A stretch of DNA of 64,000 nt from Pogona vitticeps. Lineage: Eukaryota; Chordata; Lepidosauria; Squamata; Agamidae. The translations under genes and the position numbers were made by a program. Each line of letters opens with the position of its first letter. Position 1 is the first letter of the stretch. This document shows, in pieces, positions 47,059-58,557 of the stretch. The notes beneath the pieces are model-generated. The model did not search any database, was not told where the DNA came from, and was given only the letters and a program-made list of their open reading frames with translations. The stretch is from NCBI RefSeq assembly GCF_051106095.1, contig NC_135787.1:170461001-170525000 (forward strand), read 5' to 3'.

Positions 47059-48381
47059 GTGCAGTCTCTCCAGTCTGCCTTTGGAGGTTTTGAATTGACA
47101 CTGAAAAATGCCCAGCAAAAGCAAGAAGTCACTGAAAAAGCTGTTAAGCAAGGGGAGAATGAGATCAATCGCATTAGTGAGGTTCTTCAGAAACTACAAA
47201 ATGAAATTCTAAAAGACTTATCTGATGGTATCCATGTTGTAAAAGATGCAAGGGATCGAGATTTCACATCTCTGGAAAACACAGTGGAAGAAAGGCTTAC
47301 AGAGTTAACCAGGTCTATAAATGACAATATTGCTGAATTTACAGATGTCCAAAAGCGGAGTCAAGATGAAATCAATGAAGTAAAAACAAAGGTGGCTTCA
47401 CTGAGTGAAATGGAAAACTACAGACAGGAACTCCAGATTTTGAAAAGTGCTGTTGATGACATGCAAGCTTCCATGAAGGCTAAAGAGAAAACAATTGAAT
47501 CACTGCGAAATACCATAGATTCGATGGAGTCTGATGTGTTGTCTGAAGTCAAAGAACTTGTCAACCTCAAGCAGGAGCATGAGAAGTTCAAGGAAGCTGC
47601 TGACACAGAGCATCTTTCACTGCAAGCTTTACAAGAGAAGGTTCTTAAAGCAGAAGAGTCCATTGCTCATATTCCTGATGAGCTTAAAGGACTCAGTAAA
47701 GACTTGCAACACATCAAAGAGTCTGCTAAATTAGAAAGCTATGCATTCACCAAGGAAGATATTGAAAATCTTCAAAAGAGTAATGAAGAATTTGAATCGA
47801 GGTTCAGGTCCATAGAAGAGAACATTCACACTCTGAAATTGCCATCTAGTCAAGACAGGGAAGATACACAATCTGTTCTCTACAAGTATAACAGCAAGAT
47901 AGATGAGCTGGAGGAAAGTCTTGGCTTTCTCCGTGGGACTTTAGATAATGAAGTGCGTTTTCTTGAGGATACAGTAAGGAGTCTTAGTGAAGCCAAGCTG
48001 TCTATGTATAGTGACATTGATGAACTAAAGAAACGTGTAAGTGATTTATCTAGCAACACTGATGTACTCGATAATATTCAGAAACAAGTTCGTGCTTTAC
48101 TGAGTCAAGAAAAACCTCCAGTGGAAATGGGACAGAGTCAAGACCACCTAGGGGAACTCTCCTCTGTAAAAGGTTCTGTTGATGAATTGCGATCATCTCT
48201 TGGCCAGGTTGAATCTGACTTAAAAATGCTCAGGACCGCTGTTGACAGTTTAGTTGCGTACTCTGTGAAAATAGAGACTAATGAGAACGATGTGCAATCA
48301 GTAAAGACCTCATTAGATGATATCAGGAATGACCTAGACAGGTTGTTTGTGAAAGTGGAAAAAATACATGAGAAGGTTTAA
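47059..48381 (+). CDS. CKAP4: CKAP4 exon 2 (residues 124-563 and stop)
   Basis: The acceptor gtgcttatttctctttcag precedes 47059 and joins in phase 0 to exon 1. The two exons give 563 residues (human 602). CKAP4 (CLIMP-63/p63/ERGIC-63) is a type II membrane protein of the rough ER whose luminal coiled coil sets ER sheet width; it is also a cell-surface receptor for DKK1, antiproliferative factor and surfactant protein A in mammals. Here nearly the whole exon is heptad-rich coiled coil. Best conserved are EKAVKQGENEINRISEVLQ, KLQNEILKDLSDGIHVVKDA, DFTSLENTVEERLTEL and the C-terminus SDLKMLRTAVDSLVAYSVKI, NDLDRLFVKVEKIHEKV. The middle (about residues 270-430) is more divergent. No stop or shift interrupts it. 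Confidence 0.97.
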   Translation: MQSLQSAFGGFELTLKNAQQKQEVTEKAVKQGENEINRISEVLQKLQNEILKDLSDGIHVVKDARDRDFTSLENTVEERLTELTRSINDNIAEFTDVQKRSQDEINEVKTKVASLSEMENYRQELQILKSAVDDMQASMKAKEKTIESLRNTIDSMESDVLSEVKELVNLKQEHEKFKEAADTEHLSLQALQEKVLKAEESIAHIPDELKGLSKDLQHIKESAKLESYAFTKEDIENLQKSNEEFESRFRSIEENIHTLKLPSSQDREDTQSVLYKYNSKIDELEESLGFLRGTLDNEVRFLEDTVRSLSEAKLSMYSDIDELKKRVSDLSSNTDVLDNIQKQVRALLSQEKPPVEMGQSQDHLGELSSVKGSVDELRSSLGQVESDLKMLRTAVDSLVAYSVKIETNENDVQSVKTSLDDIRNDLDRLFVKVEKIHEKV

Positions 48382-49989
48382 GCATCGTATACAAACACAT
48401 TGTAACTTTTGAGTTACAAAAGCAACACACACACACTCACACAGCCCCACACAGCTGTTGTAGGCCAAAGAGCTTGTGATGTTGCTGAGGTGAGTAGAAT
48501 ATTGGTGGGTTAGAAACCACAGTCTTTGAGGCCTCTAGAAAAATGCATTCCAATTAGGATGCTATTTTTATTTTTATTTTGTCAATTCCTAGCACAAATA
48601 AATGTTTTTCTGCTGCTTGGTGCACACAAGGGGTGGGGTGGGGGAGAAGAAGGCAAATCATGGTAAGCATTGCCTTAGTCTTTTTGATGGATAAAGGTCA
48701 CTATGCACAATGCTGCCTCATACATCTGAACACAGGAAGCACACTAACTGTCCAGGTGCAGATAGTCAGCGCTTGGAAATATTACTTTTTTTGGACTACA
48801 GCTACCCAAAATCCTCCAGCCAGCTTTACTGCCTATGCCAATTGGAGGATTTTGGGAATTAAAAGTCCAAAAGTAACTTTTCAAAGCTCTGTGCTCTCTC
48901 CATCAAAATGAAGCAACAACTACTGCATGCAAGAACTTTGTGTATACATTAAAGCATCCATAGGGCTCTGCATAGGCATGTAGGCTATATAGTCAGTGCA
49001 AGAAAGGTGTGGAGAAGTAGGTTGAAATCAAACACCAAATTAACTTCTTCCAAAATGTATAATGAGGCTTGCTTTTTGCAAGCTTGATAATCAATAGTAC
49101 TACTTCATAGCAAAACCAAAGAATTATTTTCTTATGCTGGTGCTTTTGAACTGTCTGTGCCATATAAAAGTTGGCAACAATGGATAGAATTATTCCATAA
49201 TCTCATTTTTCCCTTGGAACCATGTACCATTTTGTAGGATAACATTTTCACCTGCAACATTCCCATTTGTTGCTTCAGAGATTTGTAGAAACTAGGATCA
49301 GATGAAATGTGTGAAGGAAAAATACACCATGTTGATAATGTGCCAAAAGAAGAGTGTGATGCTAAACAGTAGTGCAGAGTTATTTACCACGGCCATTCTC
49401 TTAACATCTGCCTTGTGTGTTGGTAAAGTCGAGTAAACTTTACTCTGAGATCCATACCAAGTGCCTGATTAACTTCGACAAAACAGAACCACACATCAGA
49501 CTAATTAAAACAAAAAACTTTGAATGTGGGAGGTTTGTGTTGCCAGAATCAAAAGTGTTAGTAATATTGTTCATGTTTAAGAACCACTGAATTATACAAT
49601 TGCTTGGATTCTTATGTATGTCCTTTAGAAACTACAGTATCTGCATTTTGGTCTTTCACTTGAAAAAGGCTTATATTTTTAGAAAGGTGCTGAATCAGAG
49701 AAGACAAGCTTTAGAAGAATGTTTGTGACATACAGACTTCCTTTAGCTGTTGAACTTTGGAAACACTGCAGCAACACGGGTAACAAGAAACAGTCCTGAT
49801 GTAGGATGCAAAAAAAGATGTTCTCAGCAATATCTATCAGGAGACCTGATGCCTTAGACGCCTGGAAGGATGTGCTATGCTCAGATTAGCTGATACTTTT
49901 CTAAACATTTCTTCACTGTCTTTGTCTTGAATGACTATATAGTTGACTGTGAAATAAACTTTTTCCCAGTATCTGTAATACTTAATAAA
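48382..49989 (+). other. CKAP4: CKAP4 3'UTR with candidate polyadenylation signals
   Basis: AATAAA occurs at 48597-48602, 49953-49958 and 49984-49989. The last two close together (gtgaaataaacttttt, cttaataaatgaaag) look like the major end, giving a 3'UTR of about 1.6 kb. A short inverted-repeat element sits inside at 48770-48892. The end is inferred. Confidence 0.5.
48770..48892. mobile_element. Short inverted-repeat element in CKAP4 3'UTR
   Basis: The arms are gcttggaaatattacttttt(ttggactac) and its inverse (aaaagtccaaaagtaactt)ttcaaagctc. Interior: tacccaaaatcctccagcca and ccaattggaggattttggga, themselves inverse. About 120 bp; the whole folds into one hairpin. Relatives at about 15010-15150, 19070-19150, 25500-25600, 33605-33725 and 61350-61420. 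Confidence 0.7.
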
Positions 49990-51642
49990 TGAAAGATGGA
50001 AATGATCTAAGCGTTTAAATGGAGATCATGTTAAAATACGTGACCTGCTTTGAATAGTTCTGTTTAATATATAATAGCTGGATCAGTGGAAATTCATATT
50101 GAGAACCACATATGATGAGAGAGCAGATTTAACTTTGCCTCTTCTGTACTCTTAATTCAGATCAGTTTTCCAACTTTGTGGCATCGTGTCCTCTTTTTTC
50201 TGTATTTGAGAGACCCTCTTGCTTCTGAACCTCTCCTTTGTTATCCTCCAAATACTTTATAATATAAAATTTCATTTGTAATTTAAAATTAAAAGTAAAC
50301 ATAAAAATAATGCAAACATTGTAAGTTAAAAATAAAAAATATTTTGCTTGAGGAGTTGTAAATTCTAGTAACAGTAGCTTTTACAGAAATGTAGGTTGAT
50401 TTTTAAAGATTCCTTTATGAAAATCTCACAGTCTCTCTCTCCCTGCTCCCCAAGCTTGGTAAAAAGTGAGATGGTTTGTACATGCATCCATCCACGCACC
50501 CCATAAAAGGGTCACATGATTGAACACTGGTAAAACCAATGCTTCATGATCACGAGAAAGGCTAACACAGACATGTACGTGTTCCTCCAATCTATTTTTC
50601 AAGAAGTGATGAATAAAGGCTGCTCACTGCATTACGTTTTTTAAAAAAGATCTTGAATGGCATTGTGTGATTTTGCAAAAACACGTCGTACCTTTCTTAC
50701 CTCTAAAAGGTGTTGTTACCGTAAAGCTCTGCTTTCAAAATATACCTTTAAAAATAAGAGCTGAGACTTACCTTTTGTGAACCCAGATCTGTTTTAAATC
50801 TTCAAGAGGCACGAAAGCCAGTTGTGAGGATTCCTTGAATTTCCAAATGGTTTGAGCTTCAGTTCTCCTAGACAATTTCTGGAAAGCCAAGGTGCCCCAT
50901 CCACGGTCAACATTCTGATCAATGCATCAATCCAGGAATCAGTTGGAGGATTCTCAGCTTCACATGCTTCTGTGTTCTACCTGGCTAGATAATTCAATGA
51001 GGGTATGACTACACACAGCGGGGAGATGTGAATTAATTCAGATTCTTTGATTGTGAAGTCACACCGGAGCATTCAGTTCTCTGATATAAGCGGCTGCAAA
51101 AGGAGAGGAGGAGGGAAAAAGCCTTCTACTTGCAGTTTGTTTAAACTATATATGTTGCTTTTCTCTCAAGGGATCCAAGGTGGATTACAGTATTAAAGTT
51201 TAAAACCAAATAGGACATTACAATATCAAAAAAAAATTGAAATATATTAAAACTTATAATAAAAGCAATATTAAAAACACAAGTAAAACACAGAACAAAA
51301 TTCTTTTAAAAAATACCCCTGGTCAATTAGTCATTTAAAGCAGTGGTTCCCAACATTTTTTAATTGGCATACCCTATTTCCATAAACTGGACCCTTCATA
51401 TTAGCAGAATGCTTGTAATTAATATGGTTGCTGTTGTTTCATATTTATATGTTTTAACTATAAATAGCCCAGCAATGGCATTAGAAAGCAATGGAATAAT
51501 AAGTTGAACAGACAGTGCATGTATATTTGCATTCAAAACCCAAAATATGAAATCAGTTCAAGTAAATACATCACAGAAAGCCCGGAAGCACTCACTCATT
51601 GAGCAAAGCTCTCAGGAATGACTGAGATGCCTGTTTATACTG

Positions 51643-52110
51643 TACAGTGATGCCTCGCTTAGCGATTTTAATTGGTTCCAAAAAAACATCGCTATGGGAA
51701 AACATCACTAAGCGAAACACCATTTCCCATAGGAATGCATTGAAAACCGGATAATCCGTTCCAATGGGAACAGATTACTGTCCTTAAGCGAAAATCGCCA
51801 TAGGAAACATCGCTAAGCGATACGTGGTTCCCCCATTGGAATGCATTGAATAGGTTTCAATGCATTTCAATGGTTTTGACAGGTCTGTTTTCGCTATTTT
51901 TAAAGTGTCTTAAAATGTTCAAAAACTGTTAAAAATGCTTGGCATCGTTAGTGCACCTTGTAAAACCTTTGCAAACTTAATTTGGCTTTGTTCTGAGTCT
52001 TCGTTTATTTTTTGTGAATTCCCCCCCCCCATTGGAATGCATTGAACTGTAGGTTCGCTACAGTGAATACATCGTTAAACGAGGCAATCGCTAAGTGAGG
52101 CACCACTGTA
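51643..52110. mobile_element. TA-flanked inverted-repeat MITE
   Basis: Begins tacagtgatgcctcgcttag and ends taagtgaggcaccactgta. Recurrent words ctaagcgaaa and cattggaatgcattgaa. 468 bp with no transposase. Confidence 0.85.
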
Positions 52111-52611
52111 TATGCATTGGTACCAGCATGACAGCATTTTAATGTTTGCAAAATGGGGAGAGGATATGCTGCTGAACAAGCACACTAGTGGTGTGTTCAC
52201 AGCACATTGTTTAGGGAGGGTCTTGCCACCATTCACCAAAATAACAAAGTGAAGGAATGGGGTGTTCTTGAGCTTAAATAATGAAGAATATCTACTCTGT
52301 CACTCATACAGTATTTCACACCTTTTGACTTGCATCTTGTCTTATACTGCAAGTACATCTGTACCTTTTCTTCTTCATGGTCTCTGTGAATGCACACATA
52401 TGGGTCTTGTCTGCGCCTGTGCTGACATTCTTGGAATTTTCTAGAGCTAAAAGTAACAATTTTATGAGATGATTACCCCATGAGGTACATGCTCCTCCCA
52501 CCCAAGATTTTCCTGCCATTATTCATTTTTCGTTCATTATTAATTCATTATTCATTTTTGTGTACTCCTAAATGTCTTTTTTTGTATCCATGGGAGTATA
52601 CATACCCCAGG

Positions 52612-53030
52612 TTAGGAGTCACTCATTTCAAGTAAAGCTGGCCTGAGGAGAAAGGTCTTCATTTGCTTGTAGAAAGACAGCAAAGATGGGGCCAGCCTGA
52701 CCTCCTGTGGCAGGGAGTCTGGGAGCAATGACAGAGAAGGCTTCTCCCATGTCCCCACCAAACACATCTGTGAGAATGGTGGGACTGAGAGAAAGGCTTC
52801 CCCTGGTGATCTTAATACTTGTGTAGGCTCATAAAGGGAGATGTGATCTTTGAGATAGCTTGGACCCAAGCTGTGTATGGTTTTATAGGTTAAAACCAGC
52901 ACTTTGAATTGTGCCTGGAAATGGATCAGCAGCCAGTGAAGCTGCTGTAAAAGGGGAGTTATATGTTCCCTGTAACCAGCTCCAGTTATTAAAAGTTCTG
53001 TTTGAAGCACCTGTAGGTGGCATTGCCTCA
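52612..53030 (-). mobile_element. L2/CR1-type LINE C-terminal fragment
   Basis: The minus strand encodes REHITPLLQQLHWLLIHFQA, FKVLVLTYKTIHSLGPSYLK and a C-terminal SLLPDSLPQEVRLAPSLLSF. Compare HISPVLAKLHWLPIHFHI ... LTYKALNSLGP in the L2 at 37.7-38.4 kb. Only the part after the polymerase active site remains. More diverged, so probably older, than that copy. Confidence 0.8.
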
Positions 53031-53083
53031 AGAAAGCTTTTCTGCATCTCCATCTCTCATTTCCCTATCTTATTTTGTTGGCA

Positions 53084-53166
53084 ATGAATGAATGAATGAA
53101 TGAATGAATGAATGAATGAATGAATGAATGAATGAATGAATGAATGAATGAATGAATGAATGAATG
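53084..53166. repeat. (ATGA)n microsatellite
   Basis: About 20 perfect AATG units. The IHSF-repeating open frames on the minus strand are artefacts of it. Confidence 0.95.
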
Positions 53167-53711
53167 GGCAGGACTTGGCTGGGGGAACTGTTTTAAAAAG
53201 TGGCTTAGGGGAGGAGAGGCTATGTGGAGAGAGGTGAATGCTGGTGCTGCTCGTGTATGTGTGTGCATGTGCATGCACACTCTTAGTACCTTGTCCTACA
53301 GAGGTGAGGGGAAAGATGCTTCGTCAAAGCACTGCTTTGTATGTGTCTGCGTGCTTGCTTGGTCTTTCTATGGAAATGTTTTTCAGAAATGTAGCAGTCT
53401 GACAGTGAACCATAATGAGAGTGGTTTGCTTTTGCATGTCTTTCCCTGGACCTGAACATCATGCCCACAAATGCATCACTGAAACATACTACCTACAGAC
53501 AGCCCTCCCTTTACAAGTACGTGTCATGGGGAAAAAACTGTTCAAATCGTTCAAGCTAGAAAAAAGTAGAAGCCCTCCATAGGAAGAGGAGAAAAGCCAC
53601 TTTGGGAGCTAAAACAACCGAACCAACTTGAGTCAGTCTTTGCATCATGTAGCTGGTAAAAAGTACTTCAAATGTGCTTGTTTTGTAAGTAGAACAAATG
53701 CCGTGGTATTT

Positions 53712-53935
53712 GACTGTATAGTTTCTCTCTGAGTTAGGTATCTAGCTTCAGAGTCAGAGGTCAGGAGTTGATTCCCTACTGTGCCTCCTGGGAGAAAAGC
53801 CAGCCTGCATAGCTTTGGGCAAACTGCACAGTCCAAGAAGAAGGGAATGATAATATATGATACTTCTGAGTACTATATAGCCAAAAAACTGTGGAAAGGG
53901 TCTCAGTAATTTGGAATTGATTGCATGTACTTATT
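53712..53935 (+). repeat. tRNA-derived SINE
   Basis: gttaggtatctagcttcaga, gtcaggagttgattccctac, tgtgcctcctgggagaaaag and tttgggcaaactgcacagtc follow the plan of the copy at 2201-2430. Confidence 0.75.
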
Positions 53936-54184
53936 AATTAAAAGGAAGAAAAGTTGTTCCTAAGGCTGAGTTACTGGCAACAAGAAGTTTAAGTGAAAAT
54001 ATATCAGGTTCTGGTTTCACCATTTTCCTTTGCTTCTGTTTACCTCATGAATGTGGCAAGTTATCTGAAACTGCAAGTGTTTGGCCCCAGACTAAAAGAT
54101 TCCCCTCGATGGTCCAGGAGATATTGATCAGATTGGCTCTTTTGAAATTTGCCAAAATACTGGACCTACTTACAAAAAATCAGT

Positions 54185-54440
54185 GCTGTCAGGTCATCCC
54201 TTACATACGGAAACCTCTTCCAAGGTTTTCTAGGTAGAGAAAATCAAAAGAAATAAAACAAAAATACAAAAACGTCTGGCACCTTAAAGACTAACCATTA
54301 TATTTTAATGTAAGAGTAGAGAATACTCAGAAGTGGTTTCCCATTCCCTTCTTCAAGGGCTGCTCTGCGATTGTACATCTTGCCAAAGACCATACAGGCT
54401 GGCTCTTTTCCCTGGAGGTGCTGTGGGGAATGTTCCTTCA
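54185..54440 (-). repeat. Reversed tRNA SINE interrupted by another repeat
   Basis: The reversed SINE words ttttctaggtagagaaaatc ... gagaatactcagaagtggtt and tcccttcttcaagggctgct are separated by about 60 bp (near 54250-54310) containing acgtctggcaccttaaagac, a phrase of a different dispersed repeat. This is a nested insertion, or a SINE duplicated around the insert. Confidence 0.6.
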
Positions 54441-54980
54441 AAGCCTCAGTTGCCTAGCTAGGTGCTCCTGCTTAGCACACATCAAAATGCACTTGGAATT
54501 TAAAAATTACCATTTGAACTCTTAACACTTGAGCTTTGATATGGAAAGTGAAAAATGTTCAATTCTCACATGTTTCTATTTGCTGTACCCGCTGCACCTG
54601 TGGAACACACAACTATGATCTCTTGTTTTTCAACACCATCTTGCACTTTTGAAAGCAGCTGCTTTTTAAAGGCTGCAACTCAGCCTTTTGCACTCATGGG
54701 AAAAAGTACAACTGTATACAGTGGGGATTCTAGAAGAACTCACACAAGATTCACTATGAAGTACCTCACACATAATTAGCTAAGGTTGCAGTTCTGTGTC
54801 TGTTTACTTGGTGATTAATTGAAGTGAATTTACTAAGATTTGTCTTTTGATATATACATATAAGGCTGTGTTATAAGAGAATGAGTTCAATAATTGAATA
54901 GCAAGTTCTGTATGTTTTGGTTTTGTCCTGTTATACAAACATATGTTCTAATGTCAGCTGTAATTGCCATATGTTATGCC

Positions 54981-55330
54981 AAACGGACGTGGTGACGCTG
55001 CGGGCTAAACCGCAGAAGCCTGTGCTGCAGGGTCAGAAGACCAAGCAGTCGTAAGATCGAATCCACGCGACGGAGTGAGCTCCCGTGGCTTGTCCCAGCT
55101 CCCGCCAACCTAGCGGTTCGAAAGATGCAAATGCAAGTAGATAAATAGGGACCACTTCGGTGGGAAGGTAACAGCGTTCCGTGTCTAAGTCGCACTGGCC
55201 ATGTGACCACGGAAGATTGTCTTCGGACAAACGCTGGCTCTATGGCTTGGAAACGGGGATGAGCACCGCCCCCTAGAGTCGAACACGACTGGACAAAAAT
55301 TGTCAAGGGGAACCTTTACCTTTACCTTTT
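54981..55330 (+). mobile_element. Sauria-type tRNA-derived SINE, near full length
   Basis: Head tgcgggctaaaccgcagaag, B-box gtaagatcgaatccacgcga, body cagctcccgccaacctagcg and taaatagggaccacttcggt, tail gaacacgactggacaaaaat ... ggggaacctttacctttacc. The ACCTTT repeats end the unit. Very similar to 15530-15853 but with more CpGs retained, so probably younger. Confidence 0.9.
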
Positions 55331-55394
55331 TTATGCAAAAATATATTTTGTGGTAATTACAAAAAATATTTATCATTTTTAATCCCCCCTTTCT

Positions 55395-55575
55395 TCAAGA
55401 AGCTAAGGCTGGTCTCCATGCTTCCCTTCATTTTAGTCCTCACAATAACAGGTAGGTTAAACTGAAAATGGCCATACTGGGGGAACCCAGAGCCTTCTTG
55501 GCTGAGCAGGTTTTTGAACCTGGGCCTCTAATGTTCAAGCCCAATGCAGGATTTGCCACATCACACTGGCTCATG
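55395..55575 (-). repeat. Reversed SINE/MIR-like repeat
   Basis: gtcctcacaataacaggtag, ttggctgagcaggtttttga and acctgggcctctaatgttca correspond to the copy at 45385-45525. Family name uncertain. Confidence 0.5.
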
Positions 55576-55674
55576 TGTGTGAGATAGTAGGATTTTAATT
55601 GAAAGGATTCCTAGAAAGCTGTGGTATGTTTTGAGCTTAGTCTGACTCCATTAGACCTCAGAGGTTATAATAAT

Positions 55675-55905
55675 AATCATGTGCTGTCAAGTCAATTCTG
55701 ACTTATGGCAACCTTTTTCAGGGTTTCCAGGTAGAGAATATTCAGAAGTGCTATTCCCTTCTTCTGGGGGCACCCTGGAAATGTGCAGCTTGCCCAAAGC
55801 CACATGGGCTGGTGTTACTTACAGGAAGCACAGTGGGGAATCAAACTCCCAACCTTATGGCTCTGCAGCCAGATACCAGCTATCCAGCCAGGTTAGATAT
55901 TATAA
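55675..55905 (-). repeat. Reversed tRNA-derived SINE
   Basis: The tail gtcaagtcaattctgactta comes first, then cttgcccaaagccacatggg, gtggggaatcaaactcccaa (reversed B-box) and ctctgcagccagataccagc (reversed head). Same family as 2201-2430. Confidence 0.75.
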
Positions 55906-56049
55906 AAAATAAAAAATAAACAGTAGATGTGGCATGCCGTAAATCAGTCCAATCTTTTGCTGGTTTCTTTTAGAAGTAATGTTTTTATGGAGAAACTGTG
56001 TTGCACATCGTAAAGGATTCATGGATTTTTACACGGGCTACATGAAAAA

Positions 56050-56235
56050 AAGGTACACAGTGTGGTTTAGTGGACAGAGTAACAGACTGGGACTCAGGTG
56101 GCTGGAAAACTCTGCTCCCCCATGGAAATGCACTGTGGGGTGTGGAACTGGTAAAACCACTCCTTAAAAATCTCACTTATTTTGAAAGTCCTGTTAGGGT
56201 TGCTATAAGTCATGTCTGACTTGTAGGCAGATAAC
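56050..56235 (+). repeat. SINE-like repeat
   Basis: gtggtttagtggacagagta (A-box-like), a degraded centre, then gaaagtcctgttagggttgc and ataagtcatgtctgacttgt. It is the sister of the repeat at 21630-21815. Confidence 0.6.
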
Positions 56236-56718
56236 AACATAAAAGTCCTTTAAAAATTAAAAGCATTTTGATTCCGAATTTAGCACAGAATACTAAGAAT
56301 TGATGGGAGTGAAAAATAGCAACATGAATTAATAATACATAGCCCAAATTTTGTGCATTTGTTTTTTTACAAAGACCAAAGAAATAATAAAACATATGAA
56401 ATACAGAAAGCCAGAACATATCGATCACATGAGAAATGAAAGTACTAATTATTACAGCTGATCATTAAAAATAAAATAAGTGGGAACAGAATTGCAGGAG
56501 CAAGAACTTCTTGGCTGAATACAGTAACTTTAGAGACTCATTTGGACGCAAGCCGACATCAGGGGGAGCTACATCTGAAGTTACTGTAGCTACGTACAGT
56601 ATATGAAATACCAGGGAGAATAGAAAAAAAATGAAAAAGCCAAGTCTGCCACCTACTGCTGATATATTGTAACAACATCTACCATTTAATTGTATGTACT
56701 GTATTTGCACTGTATTAG

Positions 56719-57936
56719 GCTTCAGCAGTATGTGCACCGAGAACTTCCAGAAGTACAAGCTGGATTCCGAAGGGGCAGAGGAACTAGAGACCAAATTGCT
56801 AACATGCGCTGGATTATGGAGAAAGCCAGAGAGTTCCAGAAAAATATTTACTTCTGCTTCATTGACTATGCAAAAGCCTTTGACTGTGTGGACCACAGCA
56901 AACTATGGCAAGTCCTTAAAGAAATGGGAGTGCCTGACCACCTTATCCATCTCCTGAGAAACCTATATGTGGGACAGGAAGCAACAGTTAGAAATGGCTA
57001 TGGAACAACTGATTGGTTCAAAATTGGGAAAGGAGTACGACAAGGCTGTATATTGTCCCCCTGCTTATTTAACTTATATGCAGAATACATCATGCGAAAG
57101 GCTGGACTGGAGGAATCCGAAGCCGGAATTAAGATTGCCGGAAGAAATATCAACAACCTCTGATATGCAGATGATACCACTCTGATGGCAGAAAGTGAGG
57201 AGGAATTAAAGAACCTTGTAATGAGGGTGAAAGAGGAGAGCGCAAAAAACGGTCAGAAACTCAACATCAAAAAAACTAAGATCATGGCCACTGGTCCCAT
57301 CACCTCCTGGGAAATAGAAGGGGAAGATATGGAGGCAGTGACAGATTTTACTTTCTTGGGCTCTATGATCACTGCAGATGGAGACAGCAGCCACGAAATT
57401 AAAAGACGCCTGCTTCTTAGGACAAAGCGATGACAAACCTTGACAGCATCTTAAAAAGCAGAGACATCACCTTGCCAACAAAAGTCCGCATAGTCAAAGC
57501 TATGTTTTTTCCTGTAGTGATGTATGGAAGTGAGAGCTGGACCATAAAGAAAGCTGACCGCCGAAGAATTGATGCCTTTGAATTGTGGTGCTGGAGGAGG
57601 CTCTTGAGAGTCCCCTGGACTGCAAGGAGAACAAACCTATCAATTCTAAAGGAAATCAAACCTGAGTGCTCACTGGAAGGACAGATCTTGAAGCTGAGGC
57701 TCCAGTACTTTGGCCATCTCATGAGAAGAGAAGACTCCTTGGAAAAGACCTTGATGTTGGGAAAGTGTGAAGGCAAGAGGAGAAGGGGACCGAGGATGAG
57801 ATGGTTGGACAGTGTCATTGAAGCAACCAACATGAATTTTACACAACTACGGGAGGCAGTGGAAGATGGGAGGGCCTGGCATGCTCTGGTCCATGGGGTC
57901 ACGAAGAGTCGGACACGACTAAACGACTAGATGACG
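56719..57936 (+). mobile_element. BovB (RTE) LINE, 5'-truncated, large C-terminal half
   Basis: It encodes QAGFRRGRGTRDQIANMRWI, FIDYAKAFDCVDHSKLWQVL, KGVRQGCILSPCLFNLYAEY, then the YADDTTLMAESEEEL active-site block, FTFLGSMITADGDSSHEIKR, SRDITLPTKVRIVKAM and the C-terminal VHGVTKSRTRLND. There is one in-frame TGA just before YADD (where BovB has R) and one frameshift near 57415 (RTKR/AMTNLD). The 5' third, including the endonuclease, is absent. Otherwise well preserved, so relatively recent. BovB is the LINE famous for horizontal spread between squamates and ruminants. Confidence 0.95.
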
Positions 57937-58557
57937 ACTGTATTTGCAAAGCAGGACAGTAAATGTGTTCACGTCAACCATTGGAAAGCACTTCATATAG
58001 TCCCCACATTATGTTTTTTGTACTTGCATCTCGTAGCTGCAACGTTGCTCTCTCGGTTGTTGCAAACAACAGTTTTTAAAGGCAAGTATCTCTTATTACA
58101 GCTTTTACTTATTGGTCTTTTCATCAGTTCCCTCTGTGCTAGAAGCCTCTCAAATCCTTATTGTAATGTTGGGAAAGAGAACAACTATAATAAAGCACAG
58201 CTGGACTTATTTTGGGTTGTTCTCATTTTGAGACTGTTATCATCAAATGTGAAAAAAAATCATCAGCAAGTCTTTACAATCTTGAAATTGGTTTAAATGC
58301 ATGTTTTAGTCTTTGGCTAGTATCCTAGCAAGGGCCCACTGAACTGAAAATCCTACAAGTGTAGCAATATAGGATCCCACTACATGTGCAAGGTGGAATT
58401 GCCATGTGTCCTTCTTTAGGGAGGGCTACATTTGAAAAACTGCCTTTTTTTCTGCTGGCATGTAAGTGGGCACTAGGCATCCTACCCCTACCCCCCCTCC
58501 CAATTAATTTCTTTGGCTAAAGAGGTAAAGCAGGCCCTTTTGATTTGTCAGCAGGTA

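Noticed and set aside
54981-55070. tRNA gene candidate
   Set aside because: Head of a Sauria-type SINE with BovB-like tail, not a cloverleaf gene.
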